From positions 186,001 to 250,000 of the forward strand of contig NZ_LT635475.1 in the NCBI RefSeq assembly GCF_900120165.1: DNA of 64,000 nt, given 5' to 3'. The notes below the pieces were generated by a model that was not told the DNA's origin, did not search any database, and worked only from the letters and a program-made list of their open reading frames with translations. Made by a program: the position numbers and the translations under genes. Below are positions 48,432 to 58,081 of the stretch, one piece after another. Origin of the DNA: Ezakiella massiliensis (GTDB taxonomy: Bacteria; Bacillota; Clostridia; Tissierellales; Peptoniphilaceae). How positions within the stretch are numbered: the first letter of the stretch is position 1; the number at the start of each line of letters is the position of its first letter.

Positions 48432-49743
48432 AGTTTATTTTCTTACATTGGGATGCTCTAAAAATGATATTGATACAGAATGCATGATTTCTCTTTTGGA
48501 TAAAAATAAATACAAGCATACCGAAAATTTTGATGAAGCTAATATTGTTATAATTAATACCTGCAGTTTTATATTAGATGCAAAAGAGCAGTCTATTAAC
48601 TCAATTATTGAGCTTGGAGAATTAAAAAATCAGACCTTTAAATATTTATTAGTTGCTGGCTGTTTGGGACAAAGATATCCGGATCAATTGCTCGATGAGA
48701 TGGAAGAAATTGATGGGATTATAGGAACTGGTCAGATATCAAATATAAATGAAATTTTAGATTCTACTGTAAATGGTGAACGCAAAGCTTATGTAGGGTC
48801 GATAAATGCTCCTTACACCGAAAATGCATCAAGAAATGACTTTAAAGTGACTCAATACATTAAAATTTCAGAAGGCTGTAACAATCATTGTGCTTATTGC
48901 GTAATACCATCTCTACGCGGCCGAATGAGATCTAGATCAATTGAAAACATTTTAAATGAAGCTAGATTTTTAGCTCAAAACGGCGTAAAAGAACTTATTT
49001 TAATCGCACAGAATACTAGTGAATATGGAACAGATATTTACGGGAAACCAATGCTTCATGAATTATTACATGAGTTAAATCAAATAGAAGACCTGCATTG
49101 GATTAGAATTTTGTACATGTATCCAGAAGGCTTTTATGATGAATTAATAGATTCAATAGCCACATGCGACAAGGTCGTTAAATATGTTGATATGCCTTTG
49201 CAGCACATATCTGACAATGTTTTAAAAGCAATGAATCGCCATACTGATAAGAAAAGTATCTGTGATTTGATTATTAAGTTAAGAGAGCGGATACCGAATA
49301 TTGTTATCAGATCTACATTTATAGTTGGCTTTTATAACGAGACCAGAGAAGAGTTTGAAGAATTAAAAGAGTTTATTGAAGAGTATAAGCTTGATAGAAT
49401 AGGCGCATTTTGTTATTCCTTAGAAGAAGGAACAAGGGCTTACAAATATGGTGACAAGATCAGTGAAGTTGATAAGCTATTAAGACAAAAAGAGCTTATG
49501 CTTCTACAGGCTGAAATTTCTGAAAGAAAACTTTCTGAGAAAGTTGGTTTAACTTTTAATTGTTTGATTGAAGATGAAACAAAGGATGCTTATATAGGCA
49601 GAACTTATATGGATGCACCCGGTATTGATGGTTTAATATATATAAATAAAGATAAAGCTCTGAATATTGGCGAGTTTTATGATATAATTATTACTGGTAA
49701 CGATAGTTACGATTTATATGGAAAGTTGGTGTTGAAAAAATGA
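48421..49743 (+). CDS. rimO: Ribosomal protein S12 methylthiotransferase RimO
   Basis: A 440-residue radical SAM enzyme. The N-terminal UPF0004 domain has cysteines in TLGCSKND, NTCSFI and GCLGQRY; the radical SAM motif is CNNHCAYC followed by IPSLRGRMRSR; a TRAM domain ends it. TLGCSKN favours RimO over MiaB. It methylthiolates an aspartate in S12. The ATG overlaps the end of ftsK by 11 bases. Confidence 0.94.
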   Translation: MINKVYFLTLGCSKNDIDTECMISLLDKNKYKHTENFDEANIVIINTCSFILDAKEQSINSIIELGELKNQTFKYLLVAGCLGQRYPDQLLDEMEEIDGIIGTGQISNINEILDSTVNGERKAYVGSINAPYTENASRNDFKVTQYIKISEGCNNHCAYCVIPSLRGRMRSRSIENILNEARFLAQNGVKELILIAQNTSEYGTDIYGKPMLHELLHELNQIEDLHWIRILYMYPEGFYDELIDSIATCDKVVKYVDMPLQHISDNVLKAMNRHTDKKSICDLIIKLRERIPNIVIRSTFIVGFYNETREEFEELKEFIEEYKLDRIGAFCYSLEEGTRAYKYGDKISEVDKLLRQKELMLLQAEISERKLSEKVGLTFNCLIEDETKDAYIGRTYMDAPGIDGLIYINKDKALNIGEFYDIIITGNDSYDLYGKLVLKK

Positions 49744-50267
49744 ATTTACCAAATAAGATCACAATAGCTAGGATGTTCTTAGTACCTGTTCTAATCGTCT
49801 TATATTATATGTATCCAAATACTTATGCCCCTGCAATAATTTTTATCATTGCATCGCTTACTGATATGCTTGATGGATACCTTGCTCGTAAAAACGATCA
49901 GATAACAGCTTTTGGTAAATTTATTGATCCACTTGCTGATAAAATACTGGCAATTACTGCTCTTATTCTTTTTTTGGAAAGTGAGATTTTACCTGCTGTG
50001 CCAGTTATAATTGTAATTTATAGAGAGTTTGCTGTTAGCGGATTTAGATTAGTGGCTGCCAACAGGGGAGTTACAATCGCTGCAGGAAAAACTGGAAAGA
50101 TAAAAACAGCCTTACAGTTTATTGGAATTGCAATGATTTTAATTGCTATAGGCGGGGACTTTAATCAACTTCTGAGTATTGGTGTAATTACAATTTATTT
50201 AAGTGTTGTAATGACGGTTGTATCTTTTATAGTTTATATTAAAGATAACATTGAGGTTTTAAAATAA
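49740..50267 (+). CDS. pgsA: CDP-diacylglycerol-glycerol-3-phosphate phosphatidyltransferase
   Basis: A 175-residue membrane enzyme making phosphatidylglycerol phosphate. The CDP-alcohol phosphotransferase motif is complete: DMLDGYLARKNDQITAFGKF followed by DPLADK. About five membrane segments. It overlaps rimO by 4 bases. The rimO-pgsA-cinA-recA order matches many Firmicutes. Confidence 0.95.
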   Translation: MNLPNKITIARMFLVPVLIVLYYMYPNTYAPAIIFIIASLTDMLDGYLARKNDQITAFGKFIDPLADKILAITALILFLESEILPAVPVIIVIYREFAVSGFRLVAANRGVTIAAGKTGKIKTALQFIGIAMILIAIGGDFNQLLSIGVITIYLSVVMTVVSFIVYIKDNIEVLK

Positions 50268-50272
50268 ATACA

Positions 50273-50743
50273 ATGTATGATTTAGATTTATTATGTAAGG
50301 AGATTGTTGATATAGCAATCAAAAAAGAATTGACAATTTCAACTGCAGAGAGTTTTACAGCAGGTCTTATTGCTTCGTCTATAGCCAGAATTCCTGGTGC
50401 ATCAAATGTTTTATATGGTGGTGCAGTCACATATATGGTGGAAGCCAAGACAATGTTTTTAGGCATACCAAGAGATTATATAGAAACTCATGGAGTTGTA
50501 AGTAAAAATGTTGCTAATCAAATGGCTATACAAATCAGAAATAAAACTGCTTCTGACTTTGGCATTGGTACAACTGGATATGCAGGTCCAGGTGAAGAAG
50601 CGGGTCATGTATTTGTGTCTATAGCAGATGATAAAAAAGTTTATAATTTAGAGATGAATCTTTCTCTTTCAAGAAATATGGTTAGGTTAACTGCAAGTAA
50701 GACAGTTTTAGAGAAATTATTAAGTATTATTAGAGAGGTGTAG
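50273..50743 (+). CDS. CinA C-terminal-domain protein (NMN amidase-like)
   Basis: A 156-residue stand-alone C-terminal domain of CinA, related to the nicotinamide-nucleotide amidase PncC. It has [12 protein letters not shown] where the usual form is AESCTGG, then [19 protein letters not shown] and GTTGYAGPG. The N-terminal molybdopterin-binding-like domain normal for Firmicute CinA is absent. It sits between pgsA and recA as full-length cinA usually does, so it is probably a truncated orthologue. Activity is uncertain because of the C-to-F and G-to-A changes in the first motif. Confidence 0.85.
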   Translation: MYDLDLLCKEIVDIAIKKELTISTAESFTAGLIASSIARIPGASNVLYGGAVTYMVEAKTMFLGIPRDYIETHGVVSKNVANQMAIQIRNKTASDFGIGTTGYAGPGEEAGHVFVSIADDKKVYNLEMNLSLSRNMVRLTASKTVLEKLLSIIREV

Positions 50744-50747
50744 AGTA

Positions 50748-51779
50748 ATGAACGAAGAAAAACAAAAAGCACTCGACAAGGCATTAGCGGACATAACTAA
50801 ACAGTTTGGTAAAGGCTCTGTAATGAGACTTGGAGAAAAGAACTCCATGAAAGTCGCCGCTATACCAACTGGTAGCATTGATTTAGATATTGCCTTAGGT
50901 ATCGGTGGTATTCCTAGAGGTAGAATTATTGAAGTTTATGGTCCAGAGTCATCAGGTAAGACAACAGTTAGTTTGCATATGATAGCAGAGGTTCAAAAAC
51001 TTGGTGGAGTAGCTGCCTTTATTGATGCTGAGCATGCCCTAGACCCTGAATACGCCCAAAAATTAGGCGTTGATATAGATAACCTAATAGTATCACAACC
51101 AGACTATGGTGAACAGGCACTTGAAATTATGGAATCTCTAGTTAGAAGTGGAGCTGTAGATTTAATCGTAGTCGACTCAGTTGCTGCTCTCGTTCCTAAG
51201 GTAGAAATAGATGGTGAAATGAGTGACTTACAAATAGGCGCACATGCTAGACTTATGAGTAAGGCTATGAGAAAACTTGCAGGTGCTATTAATATATCAA
51301 AAACCACATGTGTTTTTATTAACCAAGTACGTGAAAAAGTTGGCGTTATGTTTGGCAACCCAGAAACAACTACAGGAGGAAGAGCTCTAAAGTTCTATTC
51401 ATCCGTTAGAATTGAAGTTAGAAGAAAAGAAACTATTAAAGATAAGGATGAATTTATTGGTTCAAGAACAGTTGCTAAGGTTGTTAAAAACAAGGTTGCA
51501 CCTCCATTTAAAACTGCTGAATTTGACATAATGTACGGCGAAGGGATATCAAAAGCTGGCGATATATTAACCGTTGCAGTAAAAAATGATCTCATTAAAA
51601 AGAGTGGCAGCTGGTTCTCTTATGAAGGGGATAATATTGGTCAAGGAGCTGAAAACGCAAAGGCTTGGTTGAAAGAAAATCCAGAAATAATGAAGCAACT
51701 TGACGCACAAATTAGAGCAGCTTACGGTCTTGCTCAAGTGGATGCTAATCTAAACGAACCAAAAGAATCTGATGAATAA
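50748..51779 (+). CDS. recA: Recombinase RecA
   Basis: A 343-residue strand-exchange protein of normal length. Walker A is GPESSGKTT, Walker B LIVVDS, and [22 protein letters not shown] is the DNA-binding loop region. It has no visible promoter of its own; GAGGTG serves the ATG, 4 bases after the CinA-like gene. No LexA-type dyad is visible nearby. recX lies 40 kb away. Confidence 0.98.
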   Translation: MNEEKQKALDKALADITKQFGKGSVMRLGEKNSMKVAAIPTGSIDLDIALGIGGIPRGRIIEVYGPESSGKTTVSLHMIAEVQKLGGVAAFIDAEHALDPEYAQKLGVDIDNLIVSQPDYGEQALEIMESLVRSGAVDLIVVDSVAALVPKVEIDGEMSDLQIGAHARLMSKAMRKLAGAINISKTTCVFINQVREKVGVMFGNPETTTGGRALKFYSSVRIEVRRKETIKDKDEFIGSRTVAKVVKNKVAPPFKTAEFDIMYGEGISKAGDILTVAVKNDLIKKSGSWFSYEGDNIGQGAENAKAWLKENPEIMKQLDAQIRAAYGLAQVDANLNEPKESDE

Positions 51780-51787
51780 ATTTAAAT

Positions 51788-52759
51788 ATGATTAAATTAT
51801 TGTATTTTACAGATACACATATTAGATCAAATAATCCGTCTAGCCGTATCGACAATTACCAGGAAACTATACTAAATAAATTTATCGAAATTTCTGAGAT
51901 TGGACACAAAGAAGATGTCGATTTTTATGTCCATGGAGGAGATATTGTCGATAGGCCGGACATACCAATTTTAACTATGAGGGCTTTTAATAAAGTTTTG
52001 CTAAGCTTTGAAAAGCCCATTTTTTTGGTTCCCGGAAACCATGATATCTATGCATACAATTTAAATAGCATTAATAGGACTGTATTAGCATTATTAGAAG
52101 ATTTACATGTAATTAATATTATGATGGGTAAATACCCTGTATTTCTTTCAAAAGATGGTACCTCTTTGGAAATGAACTTTGTTCCATATACTTTTGATCT
52201 AGATACTGAAAGTGGGAAAAAATCATATATCATGGACACAAAAAAAGCAGATTTTTCTATTACTTTTGCCCATGGTATGCTTATAGATAAACCTTTTAAA
52301 ATGATTGACCATACGCTTGTAGATCAAATCAAAGATACAAAAGCGGATATAACATTATCTGGCCATTATCATACAGGATTTCCTTTACAAAAAATTGATG
52401 GAAAATATTTTTATAATCCAGGCAGCGTTGCTCGTATGTCTGCGTCTAAAGTTGAAATTTCACGCAAACCTAAGGTAGTCATAATTGAACTAGAAAAGGG
52501 AAGTGAACCGATAATTAGAGATATATATTTAAAATCTGCTCCAGCAGGTGAAGATGTTCTTGATAGGACTATGCTGGAAAAAGAGAAGTCTGAAAAGATA
52601 GAATATCAATCCTTAAAGTCCCTCATTGAAAGCAATGCAAATAGTGAATATGTAAGTGTTAAAAAGATAATTGAAAATGTTGCAAAGGATGAAAATATAG
52701 ATATCAATGTTAGGAATCATGCTCTAAAGCTAATTGAAGAGGTCGAGTTAAATGTATAG
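51788..52759 (+). CDS. Mre11/SbcD-like metallophosphoesterase
   Basis: A 323-residue nuclease-fold protein. The phosphoesterase motifs are complete: YFTDTHIRS, HGGDIVDRP, VPGNHD, FAHGML and LSGHYHTG. It is shorter than most SbcD/Mre11 proteins, and the last 70 residues are helical, probably the partner-binding part. It overlaps the ATPase gene downstream by 8 bases. No clear ribosome binding site is seen upstream; recA ends only 8 bases before. Identity as the nuclease half of a Mre11-Rad50-like complex is inferred from motifs and neighbours. Confidence 0.88.
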   Translation: MIKLLYFTDTHIRSNNPSSRIDNYQETILNKFIEISEIGHKEDVDFYVHGGDIVDRPDIPILTMRAFNKVLLSFEKPIFLVPGNHDIYAYNLNSINRTVLALLEDLHVINIMMGKYPVFLSKDGTSLEMNFVPYTFDLDTESGKKSYIMDTKKADFSITFAHGMLIDKPFKMIDHTLVDQIKDTKADITLSGHYHTGFPLQKIDGKYFYNPGSVARMSASKVEISRKPKVVIIELEKGSEPIIRDIYLKSAPAGEDVLDRTMLEKEKSEKIEYQSLKSLIESNANSEYVSVKKIIENVAKDENIDINVRNHALKLIEEVELNV

Positions 52760-54203
52760 AAAAATTGCACAAATTAAAATTAATAATTTTCAATCGCACG
52801 AGAATTCAATTATAAAGCTCGATCCTGGTGTTAATGTAATAGTTGGACGAACAGACTCTGGAAAATCAGCTGTTATTAGAGCACTTAGATGGGTATTTTT
52901 TAACGAACCTAGGGGCACAGACTTCATTAGAAATGGCACAGATGCAGTATCAGTTGAGTTAACATATGATGATGGTACAATAGTAAGAAGAATAAGAAAT
53001 AAAAAAGATAATGGTTATGAAATTGAAGTTGATGGCCAAATAGAATATTATTATGGAATCGGATCAGATGTACCAGAAGAAGTTATGAAAATAACAGGAG
53101 TTAGAAAGGTAAAATTTTCAGAGAATAATGACCCTATAATGATTAATTTTCAAAATCAACATGATGGTGCATTTATGCTAAATGATAGTCCTGCCCAAAA
53201 GGCAAAGTCCATTGGCTATATATCAAATGTTAACATACTTGATGACGCTATCAGGCGGGCAAATCAGAACGAACAACAAGCAAATCAGGCAAAAAAAAGA
53301 TTTGAAGAAGAGTTGATAACTAACAATAATAAATTAAAAGAATTTGAAAACCTTGATACAGAGATAGCTAATTTTAATTTGTTAAAATCTAAGTTAGAAA
53401 ATATAAAAGAACTGAGTCAAAAACTTGATAAGTACAATTATTTAAATAACTATATAAATGATGTTGAGAAATCTATAAGTATTGGTGTGGACTATATTAA
53501 AAAATTCGATAATCTAGATAAGTCTTTAGAAGTTGCAACATTTATTATCGAAAATAACAACAAATTAAAATCTAAAAATGAATTTTTGTTAAAATATAGA
53601 AATATTTTGGCCGAAGAAAAAGATTTAGATAATATTATATCTTCCTTAGCCTATATAGATAAATATAAATCGATTTATGAAAAGCTAGTATTTACAATCA
53701 ATAAACACTCCGGCAAAACTATTTTATTAACTAAACTGTTAGAAAATATTAAACAAATAGGATTATCGAATGATATTATTACAAAAACATCAGGAATAGA
53801 AGCCATAAAAAGTAATATTTTAAATATTACAGAGTTAAAAAATAAATATGACTTATATAAAGATCAAGATAAAAAAATGAATCTATATAATAATGAAGAA
53901 AAAACGATTTTGAGAGAAATTGAGTCTTCAGATATAGATTATATTAAGAGTCTTTATGGGAATGCTGATAAACTTAAGGATAATTCTAATATACTAAAAA
54001 ATTTATATGAACAATTACTAGACAACAATAAAGAATATTCAATTCTTGAAGAAGACCTAAATGCTACAAATTTAGGTATAGAAGAGAAGGTCAATAAGTA
54101 TATTGAACTTATATCCTTGTACAAAAAATGTCCTTTATGCGGATCAGATATTGATAATAAACATTTAGAAAATATAAAAAAGGAGTTTTATTATGAAATA
54201 TGA
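52752..54203 (+). CDS. Rad50/SbcC-like ATPase, N-terminal part with CxxC hook
   Basis: A 483-residue protein corresponding to the N-terminal half of an SMC-like ATPase. Walker A is GRTDSGKS (32-39) and the Q-loop NFQNQHDGAF is present. A long helical, coiled-coil-like stretch follows from about 165 to 455. The zinc-hook-like motif C460-P-L-C463 is near the C-terminus. There is no Walker B or signature motif, which are supplied by the third gene of the set. The 3' end contains AAGGAG, the ribosome binding site of the next gene, so the split is built into the sequence. Confidence 0.87.
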   Translation: MYRKIAQIKINNFQSHENSIIKLDPGVNVIVGRTDSGKSAVIRALRWVFFNEPRGTDFIRNGTDAVSVELTYDDGTIVRRIRNKKDNGYEIEVDGQIEYYYGIGSDVPEEVMKITGVRKVKFSENNDPIMINFQNQHDGAFMLNDSPAQKAKSIGYISNVNILDDAIRRANQNEQQANQAKKRFEEELITNNNKLKEFENLDTEIANFNLLKSKLENIKELSQKLDKYNYLNNYINDVEKSISIGVDYIKKFDNLDKSLEVATFIIENNNKLKSKNEFLLKYRNILAEEKDLDNIISSLAYIDKYKSIYEKLVFTINKHSGKTILLTKLLENIKQIGLSNDIITKTSGIEAIKSNILNITELKNKYDLYKDQDKKMNLYNNEEKTILREIESSDIDYIKSLYGNADKLKDNSNILKNLYEQLLDNNKEYSILEEDLNATNLGIEEKVNKYIELISLYKKCPLCGSDIDNKHLENIKKEFYYEI

Positions 54204-54429
54204 TGAGGAATTATTAGAAATTAAAAACCAACTAGAAAGAGCTCAGTCAAAAAGGGATACTGCTTTGGGTAGGATGGAGTCATTAAAAATTCAGAAAGAA
54301 AAACTTACGCAAGAAATTATTGATGCTGGATCAACTCCTGAAAGCCTAGAGGATGACATTAAAAGCCTTGAGAGTGAGATTAATAAGCTGATCTTAGAAT
54401 GCAAAGAACTAATGCCAAAGGATATATAA
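54193..54429 (+). CDS. Small coiled-coil protein of the split Rad50-like set
   Basis: A 78-residue highly charged helical protein with heptad-like spacing (LEIKNQLERAQ, ITKL-type repeats, LEDDIKSLESEINKLI). It overlaps the preceding ATPase gene by 11 bases in another frame, with AAGGAG at ideal spacing before its ATG. It would correspond to part of the returning coiled coil after the hook. A separate role as an adaptor is possible. No motif beyond coiled coil is visible. Confidence 0.7.
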   Translation: MKYDEELLEIKNQLERAQSKRDTALGRMESLKIQKEKLTQEIIDAGSTPESLEDDIKSLESEINKLILECKELMPKDI

Positions 54430-54440
54430 AGTGATAGATA

Positions 54441-55121
54441 ATGGATGTTTCTACTATTATTAGCTATGTAGATAGCAAATCAGATGAAATAAGCATAAAA
54501 AAAGCACAGAGGGATAATTTAATAGAGCAAAATGATTTTCTAAACACTAAAATCTCTGAGCTTGAGGAAGAAATTACATTAAATCAAGCTGCTAGTATCC
54601 TAATAAAAACTGCATCAAGAAAGGCTAGAGCACATGCTATTAATACGTGTGAAAACATTGTAACGGCCTGTCTTAGAGATGTATTTATGAATGATATGAA
54701 GTTTATAATCAAAGAATTTGAAGACAGGAAAACTCCACAGATTGAGTTTTATTTGACCGATGAAAAAGGAGATGAGTCAAATCTTACTCTTCCAACTGAA
54801 TCAAGGGGCGGGGGAGTTGTTGATATAGTTGCTCTTGGACTGAGAATTGCTATTAATCAACTTTTATATGGGGAAAATAATTTTGGCCCACTTGTTTTTG
54901 ATGAACCAGCCAAGTATGTAAGTTTAGATTACATTGGTAATGTAGGCTTGTTTTTAAAACAGTTTTCAAAAGACTTTGACCGGCAAATAATAATGGTCAC
55001 TCACGATGCTTATTTATCAAATATCGGTGATAGTATATTTACAGTTGATAAAAACAATATGACTTCTGAAATAATAAAGGATTTTAATTCAGATAAAAAC
55101 GCTTTAATCATTGACAATTGA
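54441..55121 (+). CDS. Rad50/SbcC-like ATPase, C-terminal part
   Basis: A 226-residue protein with a short N-terminal coiled coil (to about 50) and the C-terminal ATPase lobe. The signature motif is ESRGGGVVD (120-128), a phage-like variant of LSGGQ; Walker B is LVFDEP (151-156), with a D-loop region SLDY and switch histidine H188 in MVTHDA. With the N-terminal gene it would form a complete ABC-type ATPase. It starts 11 bases after the small coiled-coil gene; its ribosome binding site is weak. Confidence 0.85.
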   Translation: MDVSTIISYVDSKSDEISIKKAQRDNLIEQNDFLNTKISELEEEITLNQAASILIKTASRKARAHAINTCENIVTACLRDVFMNDMKFIIKEFEDRKTPQIEFYLTDEKGDESNLTLPTESRGGGVVDIVALGLRIAINQLLYGENNFGPLVFDEPAKYVSLDYIGNVGLFLKQFSKDFDRQIIMVTHDAYLSNIGDSIFTVDKNNMTSEIIKDFNSDKNALIIDN

Positions 55122-55139
55122 TTAAAAAAGCTATACAAT
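55111..55139 (+). promoter_or_regulatory. Promoter of rny
   Basis: TTGACA, 17 bases, TACAAT. The -35 overlaps the last codons of the Rad50-like C-terminal gene. Confidence 0.75.
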
Positions 55140-55179
55140 ATATATAGAACTTGAAAAATTTAATAGAAAGGAGAGTTTT

Positions 55180-56721
55180 ATGCCGATACCATATTTTATC
55201 ATATTACTCATCCTTTTTTCGGTAGTTTCTTGTTTCGCAGGTTATTACTTTCGCAAAAGAAATAGCGAAAAATTAATTGGTTCTGCGGAAGAATATTCAG
55301 AAAAATTAATTGAAGACGCAAAAAAAGAAAGCGAATCCATTCAAAAAGAAATGGTGCTTTCAGCTAAAGAAGAAATTCAGAAATCAAGAGAAGAATTGGA
55401 TCAAGAAATCAAGGACAGAAGATCTGAAGTCGCTGTAACAGAAAAGAGACTTATTAAAAGAGAAGAAAACCTTGATAAAAAATATGATTCGTTATCGAAA
55501 AAAGAGGAAAAGTTAAATAACAAACTTAAAGAAGCAGATGAGAAAAATCTGCAGGCAGAAAATTTAGTACAAAAACAATCGGATGAACTTGAAAGGGTAG
55601 CTGGTTTAAGCAAAGAAGAGGCTAAGGCAGAATTAGTAGACGCATTAGAGAGTTATCTAATCCAAGAAAAAGCTCTTAGGATCAAAAAGATGGATGATGA
55701 GATTAAAGAGTATAGTGAAGAAAAATCTAAAGAGATTTTATCCCAAGCTATGCAAAGAATTGCATCTGACTATGTAAGTGAGACTACAGTAACTGTCGTT
55801 GATCTTCCAAATGATGATATGAAAGGTAGAATCATCGGAAGAGAAGGCAGAAACATTAGAGCTTTAGAAAGTCTTACAGGAGTTGACTTGATTATTGATG
55901 ATACTCCAGGTGCAGTAGTTTTATCTAGCTTTGATCCCGTTAGAAGGGAAATTGCCAGAGTTGCATTGACAAAGCTTGTTCAAGATGGAAGAATCCACCC
56001 AGCAAGGATTGAGGATGTTGTCGAAAAATCCAAACAAGAAATCAACAAAGTAATTGTTGAAGAAGGAAATAGGGCAACACTTGAAACCAATGTTCACGGT
56101 ATAAATCCAGAACTTCAAAAGTATCTAGGTAGATTAAAATACCGTACAAGCTACGGTCAAAACGTTCTTGAACACTCCATCGAAGTTGCTAATTTAGCTT
56201 ATTTAATAGCTCAAGAAATTGGGGCTAATACTAAGATAGCTAGAAGAGGCGGTTTACTTCACGACGTTGGTAAATCAGTCGATAGAGAACTTGAAGGAAC
56301 TCACGTTGAACTTGGTGTAAGCTTGGCTAAACGTTATAAAGAGTCAAAAGAAGTAATTCACTGTATTGAAGCTCACCACTTTGATGTTGAACCTCAAACG
56401 GTAGAAGCTTTTATAGTTCAAGTAGCAGATGCTATTTCAGCAGCTAGACCTGGAGCTAGGAGAGAAACCCTTGATAGCTATGTTAAACGCTTAGAAAAGC
56501 TCGAAGAAATTGCAAATTCATTTGATGGAATTGAATCAAGTTTTGCAATTCAAGCTGGAAGAGAAGTTCGTATTTTAGTAAAACCTGATCAAGTAACCGA
56601 TGATATGATGACTGTAATGGCCCACGATATTGCAAAGAGAATTGAAGATGAAATGCAATATCCAGGACAAATTAAAGTCAACGTTATTAAAGAAGTTAGA
56701 AAATCAGATCTTGCAAAATAA
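55180..56721 (+). CDS. rny: Ribonuclease Y
   Basis: A 513-residue endoribonuclease that starts mRNA decay in Firmicutes. An N-terminal membrane anchor (about 4-22) leads into a long coiled coil (30-200), then KH ([21 protein letters not shown]) and HD domains (GLLHDVGKS and EAHHFDV). AAAGGAG precedes the ATG. In many Clostridia rny follows recA directly; here the Mre11/Rad50-like genes lie between. Confidence 0.97.
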   Translation: MPIPYFIILLILFSVVSCFAGYYFRKRNSEKLIGSAEEYSEKLIEDAKKESESIQKEMVLSAKEEIQKSREELDQEIKDRRSEVAVTEKRLIKREENLDKKYDSLSKKEEKLNNKLKEADEKNLQAENLVQKQSDELERVAGLSKEEAKAELVDALESYLIQEKALRIKKMDDEIKEYSEEKSKEILSQAMQRIASDYVSETTVTVVDLPNDDMKGRIIGREGRNIRALESLTGVDLIIDDTPGAVVLSSFDPVRREIARVALTKLVQDGRIHPARIEDVVEKSKQEINKVIVEEGNRATLETNVHGINPELQKYLGRLKYRTSYGQNVLEHSIEVANLAYLIAQEIGANTKIARRGGLLHDVGKSVDRELEGTHVELGVSLAKRYKESKEVIHCIEAHHFDVEPQTVEAFIVQVADAISAARPGARRETLDSYVKRLEKLEEIANSFDGIESSFAIQAGREVRILVKPDQVTDDMMTVMAHDIAKRIEDEMQYPGQIKVNVIKEVRKSDLAK

Positions 56722-56724
56722 TTT

Positions 56725-56759
56725 AAACCTGTGTTTAATTACACAGGTTTTTTATTTTT
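56725..56759 (+). terminator. Intrinsic terminator after rny
   Basis: AAACCTGTGT and ACACAGGTTT pair around TTAATT, followed by a T-rich tail. Confidence 0.88.
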
Positions 56760-56806
56760 CAAAAATTGATGTTATATTCTTTACTTAATGGGGTATATTA
56801 AGTTAT

Positions 56807-56831
56807 GTGATGATAATAAATGTATCATTAC
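56807..56831 (+). promoter_or_regulatory. Operator-like dyad upstream of ferritin
   Basis: GTGATGATA and TATCATTAC form a near-perfect 9-base inverted repeat around ATAAATG, 31 bases before the ferritin ATG. Its look is Fur/PerR-like but does not match either consensus well. Binding protein unknown. Confidence 0.4.
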
Positions 56832-56861
56832 ATAAGATACAATATAAGGAGGATTAGATTA

Positions 56862-57353
56862 ATGAAAGTATCAGACAATGTTGTAAAAGCGTTAATTGAC
56901 CAATATAATTTTGAAATTGAAAGTGGATATGTATACCTAGCAATGGTTCATGATTTAACTGAAAAGAATTGGGCAGGATTTGCTCACTTCATGGATCTTC
57001 AAGCTAAGGAAGAATATGAACACGCAGAACGCTTCCAAAAATTCATTGAAAAGATTGATGGAAGAGTTGAATTAAAAGCAATTCCAGAACCTAAGAAAGA
57101 ATACAAATCAGTGCTAGAAATCTTCAAAACAGCTCTAGAACATGAAAAAGAAGTTACTTCAAGAATTGAAAAGATCTATGAATTAGCTCTTAAAGAAAAA
57201 AATTATGTTGTTACTGATTTCTTAAAATGGTTCTTAAGCGAACAAGTAGAAGAAGAAGACACAATGAGAACAATTTGTGACACAATAGAACAACTTGGTG
57301 ATTCATTTGCTTCACTATACTTATTTGATAAGGAACTTGGCAGCAGAGAATAA
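56862..57353 (+). CDS. ftnA: Ferritin (FtnA type)
   Basis: A 163-residue non-heme ferritin that oxidises and stores iron. Ferroxidase-centre residues are in FEIESGYVYLAM (Glu), LQAKEEYEHAERF (E-x-x-H) and the later QVEEEDTM. The ATG follows AAGGAGG. It converges on rubrerythrin and shares a terminator with it. The upstream dyad suggests metal or peroxide control. Confidence 0.93.
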   Translation: MKVSDNVVKALIDQYNFEIESGYVYLAMVHDLTEKNWAGFAHFMDLQAKEEYEHAERFQKFIEKIDGRVELKAIPEPKKEYKSVLEIFKTALEHEKEVTSRIEKIYELALKEKNYVVTDFLKWFLSEQVEEEDTMRTICDTIEQLGDSFASLYLFDKELGSRE

Positions 57354-57363
57354 TTCATGAAAT

Positions 57364-57392
57364 AAAAAAGAAGCCTTAGGGCTTCTTTTTTT
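57364..57392. terminator. Bidirectional terminator between ferritin and rubrerythrin
   Basis: A run, GAAGCC, loop TTAG, GGCTTC, T run; works for both convergent genes. Confidence 0.88.
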
Positions 57393-57402
57393 GTGGAAAA
57401 TA

Positions 57403-57993
57403 TTAATAATTTTCAACAAATATTTCAAAATGATCAATAGGGTGATCACAAGCTGGACAAACCTTTGGTGGTTCTGTTCCTTCGTGTAAATAACCGCAGT
57501 TATTGCACTTCCAAATATAAACTTCCCCACGTTTAAAGACTTTGCCTTCTTCGATGTTTTCAATTAATTTTCTGTATCTAGCTTCGTGAGCCTTTTCTGC
57601 AACTGCTACTGCTTCAAATACCTTTGCAATCTTTTCAAATCCTTCTTCGCGAGCAACTTTAGCATATTCAGGATACATATCAGAATGTTCTTCTAATTCT
57701 CCATCTGCAGCTGATTTAAGGTTTTCAAGAGTATTGCCTAATACTAGTGGAAATTCAGAGTTGTTATCACCAAAATCTAATGTTTGTCCTTGCATTGATT
57801 GGGTTAAAAATTTGTAAAATCTCTTACCATGTGCCATTTCATTTTTAGCTGTTTCTAAAAAGATGTTCTGAATTTGAACATAGCCATCTTTCTTTGCTTG
57901 AGATGCATAATATTCGTATCTCATTTTTGCTTGACATTCACCAATGAATGATCTAAGTAAATTTTCAGCTGTTTTTGTGCCTTCTAATTTCAT
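57403..57993 (-). CDS. rbr: Rubrerythrin
   Basis: A 196-residue peroxide-reducing protein. The four-helix diiron domain has the glutamates of FIGECQAKMRYEYYA, NEMAHGKRF and AEKAHEARYRKL, and the C-terminal rubredoxin domain has CNNCGYLHEG and CPACDHP. It detoxifies hydrogen peroxide in anaerobes using NAD(P)H via a reductase. The ATG follows AAGGAGG; a longer upstream frame has no such site. Confidence 0.96.
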   Translation of the reverse strand: MKLEGTKTAENLLRSFIGECQAKMRYEYYASQAKKDGYVQIQNIFLETAKNEMAHGKRFYKFLTQSMQGQTLDFGDNNSEFPLVLGNTLENLKSAADGELEEHSDMYPEYAKVAREEGFEKIAKVFEAVAVAEKAHEARYRKLIENIEEGKVFKRGEVYIWKCNNCGYLHEGTEPPKVCPACDHPIDHFEIFVENY

Positions 57994-58026
57994 TTTTTCC
58001 TCCTTATAAAATATGTTTGCATATAT

Positions 58027-58035
58027 ATTATAACA
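58027..58035 (-). promoter_or_regulatory. Extended -10 promoter of rubrerythrin
   Basis: Minus strand reads TGTTATAAT about 34 bases before the ATG; the -35 is poor. Confidence 0.55.
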
Positions 58036-58081
58036 TACACGCAACCTTAATACCATAAAAAATCAAAAATAGGAATAATTA

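Noticed and set aside
54180..54445. Frameshift or sequencing error breaking one SbcC gene into three
   Set aside because: The second gene has an ideal ribosome binding site in the end of the first, and the second and third are separated by an 11-base gap with a stop. The arrangement looks designed, not broken, though only comparison with relatives can settle this.
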